A stretch of 14,584 nucleotides of DNA, taken from positions 1 through 14,584 of the forward strand of contig JACKQC010000038.1 of assembly GCA_024233085.1 (NCBI GenBank), given 5' to 3'. The notes beneath the pieces are model-generated. The model was not told the DNA's origin and ran no database searches. It was given only the letters and a program-made list of their open reading frames with translations. Source of the DNA: Akkermansiaceae bacterium (lineage in GTDB: Bacteria; Verrucomicrobiota; Verrucomicrobiia; Verrucomicrobiales; DEV007). A program made the position numbers and the translations under genes. Of the stretch, positions 6,740 through 13,618 are shown in pieces (the first letter of the stretch is position 1; every line of letters begins with the position of its first letter).

Positions 6740-7173
6740 TACCGCGAAAACGCGTATCTAATTTCCATAATTTCTATAAAAGTAAAACCCTTGTCAGTTA
6801 ATTACAAGCGATCTTTGACAAAAATACAAGAAAAAATTGCGAAAATTTTTCAAAACCGAAATTCACGAATGCGATTCGAGTGGTTATCAGTCCCTTTGAA
6901 ACTCCGAAAAATAAAGAATCAGGCGGAAATGGCGCCGTCAACTTGCCTCCTGTCCTTCGGCTTTTGAGCGCCCGGCTCGCCGAGATTTTTACAACTCCTC
7001 TTCTTCCGGAAGGGATACTTAGAAAAAGTGCGGTTTTTGTAAAGCGCCGACATGCGCCGAATTCAAAAAAAATGCGGCCAGCCATTTTGGCGATCATCGG
7101 GGCCTCTGTCGCGGTGAACGATTCGCTCACTCGAGCGGTGGAAACCGCGTCGTTTCGGCCGGTTTTCCCGCGC
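6740..7173. other. AT-rich intergenic island with no recognised gene
   Basis: The stretch separates two minus-strand genes and is much richer in A and T than the rest, most clearly at 6760-6920. Open frames of about 100 codons exist on both strands (6880-7188 plus, 6798-7130 minus), but neither has a ribosome site, recognisable motif or the GC-rich third positions of its neighbours. Visible details are a CTTGT...ACAAG dyad (6790-6808), a perfect TTGACA (6815-6820) without a matching -10, and GCGCCGACATGCGCCGA, a near-tandem repeat close to 7045. It may be the regulatory region of the response regulator gene, an uncharted small RNA, or remnant DNA. Confidence 0.5.
6779..6807 (-). promoter_or_regulatory. 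Possible promoter for the response regulator gene
   Basis: On the minus strand TTGTAA (6807-6802) and TACTTT (6784-6779) are separated by 17 bases, upstream of the regulator start. The -10 match is partial, and the AT-rich setting makes chance matches likely. The CTTGT...ACAAG dyad overlapping the -35 could be an operator. Confidence 0.22.
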
Positions 7174-7212
7174 GCCCAACAGGGTTGAATGACGGACCGA
7201 ACCCTGTTGGGT
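7174..7212. repeat. Palindromic repeat, copy B
   Basis: CCCAACAGGGTT (7175-7186) pairs perfectly with AACCCTGTTGGG (7200-7211), plus an outer G-T pair, around a 13-nt centre. It lies 48 bases past the minus-strand stop of the DUF1080 gene. Read on that strand the centre partly resembles copies A and C, so this copy faces the other way. No T-tract follows. Confidence 0.85.
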
Positions 7213-7260
7213 CCGGGGCTGAACCGTAACGCCCGCGTTTTTCGGGGAGCCCCGCCTCAC

Positions 7261-7962
7261 TCAGTCGAGGGCGGTGAACCGGATGTCCTTGAACTGGACC
7301 GTCATGGGCGGGCCGCTGTGGAGCTGCAGGGCGAGCACACCGGACATTTCGCGTTCCTCCTTCTGGTGATCGATGACTTCCGCGGTCTGGACGCCGTTGA
7401 GAAACACTTGGAGCTTGTTGCCCACGAAACGGATGCGGTATTCGGCCCATTCGCCGGGCCGGTAGGCGGCGAGGGCGGCGTCGGCGCCTCGGGCGTCGAG
7501 CGGGGTGGAGTTCATCGTCCCGTCGGTCTCGATGACGGTGCGGTGGCCGCGATTGGCGAGCATCTTCCGGCCTTTTTCGTCGTAAACGGCGCCGAGGAAA
7601 GGCGCGGCGGGATCGGCGATGTCCACCTGATAGCCGACGACGTGGCCGTCGGGCTCGATCCGGCTGCGAATCTGAACGCCGGAATTGGCTTTGTCGGAGC
7701 CCTGGATGCGAAACTGGAGTGTCAGCTCGAAATTCGCGACTTCGCCCCCCCGCCAGACGAGGAACTGGTTGTGCTGGCATGGGTGTTCGTCGGTGGAGGC
7801 GGCGGTGATGGCGCCGTCCTGAACGGACCACCAGCTCATGTCGGGGGCGCTCCAGCCTTCCAGGGATTTGCCGTCGAAAAGCGGTCGCGGATCGGCGGCC
7901 GGGGAGGCGATGGCCGTCAGCAGGAGGAGCGGGAGGGCGAGGAGAGCGGGAGATTTCAACAT
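7261..7962 (-). CDS. Secreted DUF1080 (3-keto-disaccharide hydrolase domain) protein
   Basis: The 233-residue protein starts with an evident signal peptide (a short basic start, hydrophobic ALLALPLLLLTAIA, likely cleavage after SPAA near residue 23). The mature part is one concanavalin-like beta-sandwich: PLFDGKSLEGWS (27-38), NFELTLQFRI (78-87), ANSGVQIRSR (92-101) and the closing GPPMTVQFKDIRFT (217-230). DUF1080 proteins are strongly expanded in Verrucomicrobia and Planctomycetes. Some hydrolyse 3-keto-glucosides, and most are untested. Function here as a periplasmic glycan-acting enzyme or binding protein is an inference. ATG 7962 is chosen because it puts the signal peptide at the very N-terminus; 8034 would bury it. 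Transcription is divergent from the SGNH hydrolase gene. Confidence 0.88.
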   Translation of the reverse strand: MLKSPALLALPLLLLTAIASPAADPRPLFDGKSLEGWSAPDMSWWSVQDGAITAASTDEHPCQHNQFLVWRGGEVANFELTLQFRIQGSDKANSGVQIRSRIEPDGHVVGYQVDIADPAAPFLGAVYDEKGRKMLANRGHRTVIETDGTMNSTPLDARGADAALAAYRPGEWAEYRIRFVGNKLQVFLNGVQTAEVIDHQKEEREMSGVLALQLHSGPPMTVQFKDIRFTALD

Positions 7963-8146
7963 GAGGCCACGATGGCGGGGGAAGGCGGTCTTGGCAACCG
8001 GTGGCGACGGCAAACCATGAGGCCTTTTCGCCAAAAAGTTTATCGACCGCCGGGCATTCGGCGTTCATGATTCACGACGGAGAGAGTTGAGATCGGGGGC
8101 CGCCCGCGCGGCGGCGCCCCAAAAACACCGGTAATCTGGATTCGCC

Positions 8147-9346
8147 ATGACTGTTCCTGTTCGCCATCGTTTGACCCGGCGGGGTTTCCTTCGGTCCGCC
8201 ACCGCCTCGGGCGCCGCCGTCTTCGGAGCGGGAAATGCCTCCGCCCAGCAGCCGGCGCCCACCGCCTCCGCCCCGGCCGAACCGGGGGCGAAACCGAAGG
8301 TCGAGGACGGCTTTGTCTGGCACGATGTGAAGCAATGGGGTGTCGAGGGGCGGGGCTGGGCCGAGGCGGACATGGGGCGCTTTTACGCGCGGTTGCCGGC
8401 GAAAGCGGAGGCGATCGTTCGTCCGCCGGTGTGGAGCCTGAGCCAGCACAGCGCGGGCATGCTGACGCGTTTCCAGACCGACGCCACGGCGATCCAGTGC
8501 CGCTACACGCTGCTGAGTCCGACGGTGGGAATGCCGCACATGCCGGCGACGGGCGTGAGCGGGATCGATCTCTACGCGCTGGACGGCGAGGCGCACTGGC
8601 GCTGGGTTTCGGTCTTCAAGCCGGGGGCGGGAACCGGGGGCGATCCGAAATCGCAGTCGGGCAAGCTGGTGGAGGGGCTCGATCCGGGCGACCGGGCCTT
8701 CACGGCCTATCTGCCTCTCTACAACGGGCTGGAAAAGCTCGAGTTCGGCGTGCCGGAGGGGGCGAAGCTCACGCCCCTCGCGCCGCGCTCGGAAAAACCG
8801 ATCGTTTTCTACGGCACCTCCATCACCCACGGTGCGTGCGCCTCGCGGCCGGGCATGTGTCATCCGGCCATTCTCGGGCGCCGGCTCGACCGGCCCGTGC
8901 TCAACCTGGGATTTTCCGGGAACGGCAAGATGGAGCCCGAGGTCGGCGCCCTGCTCTGCGAGCTGGACCCGGCGGTCTATGCGATCGATTGTCTGCCCAA
9001 TATGGTGGGCGATGAGGTGCGCGCGCGCGCCGAGCCGCTGGTCAGGCAACTGCGCGAGGCGCGGCCCGACACCCCGATCGTGCTGGTCGAGGATCGCACC
9101 TACGCGAACGCCTGGATCAAGAAATCCCTGCGCGAACGCCACGAACAGAGCCGCTCCGCCCTGATCCGCGCCTTCGACAATCTGGTCGCGGCGGGCGTGA
9201 AAAACCTGCACTATCTGGAGGGCGCGACCCTGCTCAGCGACGACAGCGAGGCGACCACCGACGGCTCGCATCCGAACGATCTCGGCTTTGTCCAGCAGGC
9301 GGACGCCTTCGAGCCGGTGCTGCGAAAGGCGCTCGGATTGGGGTGA
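8147..9346 (+). CDS. Tat-exported SGNH/GDSL-family hydrolase
   Basis: The 399-residue protein begins with a twin-arginine signal (TRRGFL, residues 10-15, a hydrophobic Ala-rich stretch, ASA before QQ near 33-34), so it is probably exported folded. Residues 60-205 form an N-terminal beta-rich domain, and the SGNH fold follows. Its blocks are GTSITHG with nucleophile S225, GFSGNG with G258, DCLPNM with N285, and DGSHPND with D372 and H375, so the full catalytic set is present. Family members remove acetyl or other acyl groups from polysaccharides or act as lipases; here a glycan esterase is the likeliest guess. A -10-like TAATCT lies nine bases before ATG 8147 and no ribosome site is seen. It precedes the aldolase gene by 52 bases but has no obvious functional link to it. 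Confidence 0.88.
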   Translation: MTVPVRHRLTRRGFLRSATASGAAVFGAGNASAQQPAPTASAPAEPGAKPKVEDGFVWHDVKQWGVEGRGWAEADMGRFYARLPAKAEAIVRPPVWSLSQHSAGMLTRFQTDATAIQCRYTLLSPTVGMPHMPATGVSGIDLYALDGEAHWRWVSVFKPGAGTGGDPKSQSGKLVEGLDPGDRAFTAYLPLYNGLEKLEFGVPEGAKLTPLAPRSEKPIVFYGTSITHGACASRPGMCHPAILGRRLDRPVLNLGFSGNGKMEPEVGALLCELDPAVYAIDCLPNMVGDEVRARAEPLVRQLREARPDTPIVLVEDRTYANAWIKKSLRERHEQSRSALIRAFDNLVAAGVKNLHYLEGATLLSDDSEATTDGSHPNDLGFVQQADAFEPVLRKALGLG

Positions 9347-9362
9347 ATCGGCGGCTTTTCCA

Positions 9363-9391
9363 TTGTCCTGAGGCCGTTGACATGGTAACAG
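9363..9391 (+). promoter_or_regulatory. Possible promoter for the aldolase gene, close to the start codon
   Basis: TTGTCC (9363-9368) and TAACAG (9386-9391) are 17 bases apart, with TG one base before the -10. The -10 ends seven bases before ATG 9399, which would give a nearly leaderless transcript. Both hexamers are imperfect. Confidence 0.25.
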
Positions 9392-9398
9392 GCACACC

Positions 9399-10199
9399 AT
9401 GAATCGCGGCAAAAATTCGAAGCTTTCCCAGTTTCTTCAAAAGGATCGGAAGACCGTCATCGTTCCCCTCGATCACGGCACCGCGATCCCCGTGACCGGG
9501 ATGGAGAGTCCGGCGGCGCTGATCGAGTCTCTGTCGCCGCATGTCGACGGCTTCGTGGTCAATCTGGGCGTGGCCATGGCCTGCCGCGACGCGCTGGACG
9601 ACAAAGGGGTCTGCCTGCGGATCGACTGCTACAAGCCGGTCCATGGGGAAAACCCCGACGAGGGCTGCTACCGCCTTTACGGTCCCGACGAAGTCGAGGC
9701 CTGCGGCGCCCACGCGATGATGAACATGCTCTACCCGCATCATCGAAACGAGGCGGAAATCTTTCGCGAATGCGCCGAGGCGATCGCCGAGGGCATCGAG
9801 GCCGAGGTGCCCGTCATCGTCGAGACGCTTCCCTACGGCATCGGACGGCCGAAGGACTACACGGTGGAAAACATCGGATTCGCCGTGCGGGCGGCGGCGG
9901 AGCTTGGCGCCGATATTGTGAAGACGGCCTTCCCCACCGGGGCGGGCGTCGACGATTTCCGGCGCATCGTGGAGTCGTGTTTCGTGCCCGTGATCGTGCT
10001 GGGCGGCGCCGCGATGGGCGACGATCACGCGCTGCTGAAGATGGTGCGTGACGCCATGGACGCGGGCGCGGCCGGCATCGCCGTCGGACGCAATGTCTGG
10101 CAGCACGCCAACCCGCCGAAAATCGCCGAGGCCCTGGCCGCCGTCGTCCATGAAAACGCGTCCGTTGACGAGGCGCTCAGCATTTTGCAGGAAGTGTGA
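9399..10199 (+). CDS. DhnA-type class I aldolase
   Basis: The 266-residue TIM-barrel protein belongs to the DhnA/DeoC-like class I aldolases, which include archaeal-type fructose-1,6-bisphosphate aldolase and LsrF. Visible active-site features are VPLDHG with D25, ETLPYGIG with Y146, the Schiff-base lysine K175 in DIVKTAFP, and the phosphate-binding ends VLGGAAM and GIAVGRNVW. The expected activity is reversible aldol cleavage of a sugar phosphate through a lysine imine. Fructose bisphosphate is the default substrate, but the next gene encodes a second, metal-dependent aldolase, so a dedicated sugar-catabolic substrate is equally possible. The gene ends 55 bases before that neighbour and is probably co-transcribed. 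ATG 9399 lies close to the first conserved strand; no ribosome site is apparent. Confidence 0.88.
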   Translation: MNRGKNSKLSQFLQKDRKTVIVPLDHGTAIPVTGMESPAALIESLSPHVDGFVVNLGVAMACRDALDDKGVCLRIDCYKPVHGENPDEGCYRLYGPDEVEACGAHAMMNMLYPHHRNEAEIFRECAEAIAEGIEAEVPVIVETLPYGIGRPKDYTVENIGFAVRAAAELGADIVKTAFPTGAGVDDFRRIVESCFVPVIVLGGAAMGDDHALLKMVRDAMDAGAAGIAVGRNVWQHANPPKIAEALAAVVHENASVDEALSILQEV

Positions 10200-10254
10200 A
10201 AAAGGGGCCGAAAACCCTCGTTTTCAGCCGCGACATCGTTTTTTGAAAAGACCC

Positions 10255-12228
10255 ATGAAATCCCTCTGGTCCGATACCGAAGCCAAGAAATTCGCGGGCG
10301 CCCTTGGCCGGCGCGTTTACACTTCGCGCCTGCTGGGCGCCAACCCCGAACTGGTCCTCCACGGCGGCGGCAACACCTCGGTGAAAGTGACCGAGAAGGA
10401 TTTTTTCGGCGATCCGGTGGACGTGCTTTACGTGAAAGGATCCGGCTGGGATCTCGCGACGATCGAGGCCGCCGGTTTCGCGCCCGTCCGGATGGAGGCT
10501 TTGCTGAAAATGGCGAAGCTGAAGGCCCTTTCCGACGCCGAAATGGTGAAACAGCAGCGCGCCGCCATGCTCGATCCCGGCGCGCCGAATCCCTCCATCG
10601 AGGCGATTCTCCACGCCGTGATCCCGCAGAAGGTGGTGGACCACACCCACGCCAACGCGGTGGTGGCGCTGACCAACCACAAGGGCGGCCGCGAATCGGT
10701 CGAGGAGGTTTACGGCGATCGCATGGTGGTGATTCCCTACGTGATGCCCGGATTCGAGCTGGCGTTGGCGGTCGCCGCGGCGCTCTCGAAGACCGATCCC
10801 CGCTCGATCGACGGCCTGATCCTGATGAACCACGGGATCTTCACGTTTCACGACGATGCCCGGCGCAGCTACGAGCTGATGATCGAGCACGTGTCGCGCG
10901 CCGAGGCGTATCTTTCAAAAAAATGCGGCAAGGCTTTCGCGCCCCCGAAATCGAAGCCGGCCGAGGACCTCTCCGGGCTCGCCGAAATCCGTCGCCAGGT
11001 CTCGAAGCTGCGCGGCGTTCCGGTGATCGCCAGTCTCGACGCGTCGCCCGAGGCGGTCGGTTTTTCGGCGCGGCCGGATGTCGCCGGCCTCGCCACGCGC
11101 GGTCCCCTGACGCCGGATCACACCATCCGGACCAAGCGCGCGCCGGTCGTGATTGGCGACGATATTGGGAAGTCTATCGGGAAATTCGCCGACGATTACG
11201 CGAAATATTTCCAGAAGCACCAGAAGGGCGAAACCATGCTGACGCCCGATCCCCGCTGGGCCGTCTGGCCCGGCAAGGGCGTGGTGAGCTTCGGCGCCAC
11301 CGAGGGCGAGGCGGGCATCGTGCGGGACATCGCGACCCACACTTGGCGCACCATTCAGGTGGCCGAGGCCGCATTCGACGGCGGGTGGAAACCGCTCCCG
11401 GCCTCGAAGCTTTTCGACATCGAATACTGGGAACTCGAGCAGGCCAAGTTGCGGAAGAGCGGGAGCGCCCCGGTGCATCGCGGCAAGGTGGCCATCGTCA
11501 CCGGCTCCGCCGCCGGCATCGGCTTCGCCTGCGCGGAAACCCTCGCCGAGCAGGGCGCCAAGGTGATCGGCATCGATCTGAGCCCGGAAATCGAGGCGCA
11601 GATGGAGGGCATCGGCGGCGTCGGCATCGTGGCCAATCTCACCGAGGACGCCAAGGTCGTCGCCGCGGTCGAGGAAACGGTTCGCCGCTTCGGCGGGCTC
11701 GACATCGTGGTGAGCAACGCGGGTATTTTCACCGCCGGCGCCTATCTGGAGGATCTGGAGTCGTCGAACTGGGACAAATCCATGGCCGTGAACCTGACCA
11801 GCCATCAGAAGCTGCTGAAGCACACCATTCCCTATCTCAAAAAGGGCGTCGACCCCGCCATCGTCCTCGTCGGTTCGCGCAATGTGAACGCGCCCGGAGC
11901 CGGAGCGGCGAGTTATTCCTGCGCCAAGGCCGGCCTGACCCAGCTCTGCCGCGTCGCGTCCCTGGAGCTGGCTCCCTTTCAGGTCCGCTGCAATATCATC
12001 CATCCCGACGCCGTCTTCGACACCAAGCTCTGGACCCCCGAGGCCCTCCAGCGCAGCGCCGAGCGGTACGGTCTGACGGTCGAGGAATACAAGACCCGCA
12101 ACCTCATGAAGACCGAGATCAAGTCGAAGGATGTCGGCCGCATGGTGGCCGCGATGGCCTCTCCGCTGTTTGGGAAAACCACCGGCGCGCAGATTCCCGT
12201 CGATGGCGGGAACGACCGGGTGATCTGA
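10255..12228 (+). CDS. Bifunctional class II aldolase / short-chain dehydrogenase (RhaD/RhaE-like)
   Basis: The 657-residue protein is a fusion. The N-terminal half is a zinc-dependent class II aldolase with HGGGNTSVK (36-44), HTH with metal ligands H130 and H132, and MNHGIF with H193. The C-terminal part is a short-chain dehydrogenase with TGSAAGIG (416-423), SNAG and the YSCAK catalytic pair Y554 and K558. This layout is that of the bifunctional rhamnulose-1-phosphate aldolase/lactaldehyde dehydrogenase (RhaEW, formerly YuxG, in B. subtilis). The predicted course is cleavage of a 6-deoxyketose 1-phosphate to dihydroxyacetone phosphate and lactaldehyde, then NAD-linked oxidation. Rhamnose itself is an inference, since no isomerase, kinase or transporter is visible. 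ATG 10255 is preferred over 10048, which lies inside the upstream aldolase gene. Confidence 0.9.
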   Translation: MKSLWSDTEAKKFAGALGRRVYTSRLLGANPELVLHGGGNTSVKVTEKDFFGDPVDVLYVKGSGWDLATIEAAGFAPVRMEALLKMAKLKALSDAEMVKQQRAAMLDPGAPNPSIEAILHAVIPQKVVDHTHANAVVALTNHKGGRESVEEVYGDRMVVIPYVMPGFELALAVAAALSKTDPRSIDGLILMNHGIFTFHDDARRSYELMIEHVSRAEAYLSKKCGKAFAPPKSKPAEDLSGLAEIRRQVSKLRGVPVIASLDASPEAVGFSARPDVAGLATRGPLTPDHTIRTKRAPVVIGDDIGKSIGKFADDYAKYFQKHQKGETMLTPDPRWAVWPGKGVVSFGATEGEAGIVRDIATHTWRTIQVAEAAFDGGWKPLPASKLFDIEYWELEQAKLRKSGSAPVHRGKVAIVTGSAAGIGFACAETLAEQGAKVIGIDLSPEIEAQMEGIGGVGIVANLTEDAKVVAAVEETVRRFGGLDIVVSNAGIFTAGAYLEDLESSNWDKSMAVNLTSHQKLLKHTIPYLKKGVDPAIVLVGSRNVNAPGAGAASYSCAKAGLTQLCRVASLELAPFQVRCNIIHPDAVFDTKLWTPEALQRSAERYGLTVEEYKTRNLMKTEIKSKDVGRMVAAMASPLFGKTTGAQIPVDGGNDRVI

Positions 12229-12332
12229 GATTCGACGGCCGTTCGCGCGGTTGGGATCGAGTTTTCCAACGGGAGAGTCCTGGCGGGTCTCCGAAGCGAA
12301 TCCCAGCCAATCTTTCAGAAGAGGTTCCAGCG

Positions 12333-13517
12333 ATGTTTGTCGACAAGATCAAAATCCACACCAAGGCCGGTGACGGCGGGGAAGGCTGCGTGTCGTTCCG
12401 GCGCGAAAAATACGTGCCGAAGGGAGGACCCGACGGTGGCGACGGCGGCAAGGGCGGCGACATTCTTTTGGAGGTCGATCCCCATACCGACAACCTGCGC
12501 TCGTTTTTCTACACCCCGAAATATCGGGCCGAGCGCGGCCATCACGGCAAAGGACAACGCAAGACCGGCAAGTCGGGCAAGGATCTGGTGTTGAAGATTC
12601 CGCCCGGAACGCTCGTCTTTCGCGCCGACGAACCCGTGCCGCGAGGCGCCGGGATGGAGGGAGACGGCGACGAGGAGGGACCGGAATGGATCGAAGTCAG
12701 GGAGGAAGGCGACGAATGGGAAATCGGGGAGCCCGAACCCACCGGGCCGGACGCCGAAGACGGGAGCGAGGACGGGGAGTTTTCGGAGGAACTGCCCTCC
12801 GAAACGGAGCGTGAAGGGCACGAGTTGCTCGCCGACCTCACCCGGCCGGGCGAGCGTTTCGTCCTTTGCCGGGGCGGAGCGGGCGGACTCGGCAACCAGA
12901 ATTTCGCCACGCCGACGAATCGCGCCCCGATCGAGAACACCCCCGCCGAGAAGGGAGAGTTCGGTTGGTTTTACCTCGAGCTGCGCCAGATCGCCGACGC
13001 CGGGCTGGTCGGTTTTCCCAACGCCGGCAAATCGACGCTGCTGCGCGCGCTGTCGAACGCCCATCCGAAGGTCGCGGCCTACCCTTTCACCACGCTACAG
13101 CCCATGATTGGCGTGGTGGAGTTCGCCGGCTTTCGGCGCGCCACGGTGGCGGACATTCCCGGGCTCATCGAGGGCGCGCACGACAATCACGGGCTCGGCC
13201 ACGAGTTTCTGCGCCACATCATGCGCTGCCGGCTGCTGATCTTTGTGGTCGACGCCGCCGGTGTGGACAATCGCGATCCCATCTCCGATCTCGAGATCCT
13301 GCGCAAGGAGATCAAGCTCTACGACGAGGAACTCGCGAAGCGCCCCTGGCTGATCGTGGCCAACAAGGTCGACCTCGACACCTCGGAACTTTTTCTCGAC
13401 GCCCTGCGCCACCGTTTTCCCGGGCGGGAGATCCTGCCCGTCTCGGCCGAGCGCGGGGACGGGCTGGAATCGCTGAAGGCGCGGCTGGCGGAGCTGATCG
13501 GCCGGCGGCCGGAGTGA
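12333..13517 (+). CDS. obgE: Obg family GTPase with acidic insertion
   Basis: Obg is a conserved GTPase that acts in late assembly of the 50S ribosomal subunit and in stress control. The 394-residue product has the Gly-rich Obg fold (1-218; for example GGPDGGDGGKGGD at 31-43) and then the G domain: G1 GFPNAGKS (227-234), switch YPFTT (250-254), G3 DIPG (274-277), G4 NKVD (344-347), G5 SAE (371-373). Unusually, residues about 98-164 form an inserted segment with 28 Asp/Glu and 3 Arg, splitting PPGTLVF from LLADL, where typical Obg proteins have about ten residues. There is no C-terminal OCT domain. GAAGAGG at 12319-12325 is a good ribosome site for ATG 12333; the frame's upstream extension overlaps the aldolase gene and is spurious. 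The usual neighbours rplU and rpmA are absent. Confidence 0.96.
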   Translation: MFVDKIKIHTKAGDGGEGCVSFRREKYVPKGGPDGGDGGKGGDILLEVDPHTDNLRSFFYTPKYRAERGHHGKGQRKTGKSGKDLVLKIPPGTLVFRADEPVPRGAGMEGDGDEEGPEWIEVREEGDEWEIGEPEPTGPDAEDGSEDGEFSEELPSETEREGHELLADLTRPGERFVLCRGGAGGLGNQNFATPTNRAPIENTPAEKGEFGWFYLELRQIADAGLVGFPNAGKSTLLRALSNAHPKVAAYPFTTLQPMIGVVEFAGFRRATVADIPGLIEGAHDNHGLGHEFLRHIMRCRLLIFVVDAAGVDNRDPISDLEILRKEIKLYDEELAKRPWLIVANKVDLDTSELFLDALRHRFPGREILPVSAERGDGLESLKARLAELIGRRPE

Positions 13518-13557
13518 CCCAACAGGGTTGGGTCGGTGACCATACCCTGTTGGGTCA
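13515..13557. repeat. Palindromic repeat, copy C
   Basis: TGACCCAACAGGGT (13515-13528) pairs perfectly over 14 bp with ACCCTGTTGGGTCA (13544-13557). The first three bases are the obgE stop codon. The centre shares GGGTCGGTGAC with copy A. It may end or protect the obgE transcript; no T-tract follows. Confidence 0.87.
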
Positions 13558-13581
13558 AGCCGAACCGGGCCCCGGGAACTC

Positions 13582-13610
13582 TTGACTCGGTGGCCGATTT
13601 CTGCTCAATT
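13582..13610 (+). promoter_or_regulatory. Possible promoter for the SHD1/thioredoxin-like gene
   Basis: TTGACT (13582-13587, five of six consensus bases) is followed after 17 bases by TCAATT (13605-13610), a weak -10. ATG 13619 comes eight bases later, implying a very short or absent leader. It lies just after palindromic repeat C, consistent with a new transcription unit starting here. Confidence 0.35.
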
Positions 13611-13618
13611 CGCTGAGC

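Noticed and set aside
6815..6820. Perfect -35 consensus TTGACA on the plus strand
   Set aside because: No acceptable -10 at 16-18 bases and no plus-strand gene downstream.
6880..7188. 102-codon plus-strand frame in the AT-rich island
   Set aside because: No ribosome site, no motif, and it ends inside palindromic repeat B; an overlapping minus-strand frame is equally open.
9377..9382. TTGACA before the class I aldolase
   Set aside because: A -10 at normal spacing would lie inside the coding region; the TTGTCC/TAACAG pair is a better though weak candidate.
8072..9412. 446-codon minus-strand frame opposite the SGNH hydrolase
   Set aside because: The plus-strand frame has all SGNH catalytic blocks and a Tat signal; the minus frame has no recognisable motif.
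10210..10225. GAAAAC-CCTC-GTTTTC hairpin between the two aldolase genes
   Set aside because: Six mostly A-T pairs with no T-run is too weak to call a terminator.
10923..12332. Long in-frame 5' extension of obgE
   Set aside because: It overlaps the bifunctional aldolase gene, is Arg/Gly-rich without domains, and ATG 12333 has a proper ribosome site and the canonical Obg start MFVDKIKI.
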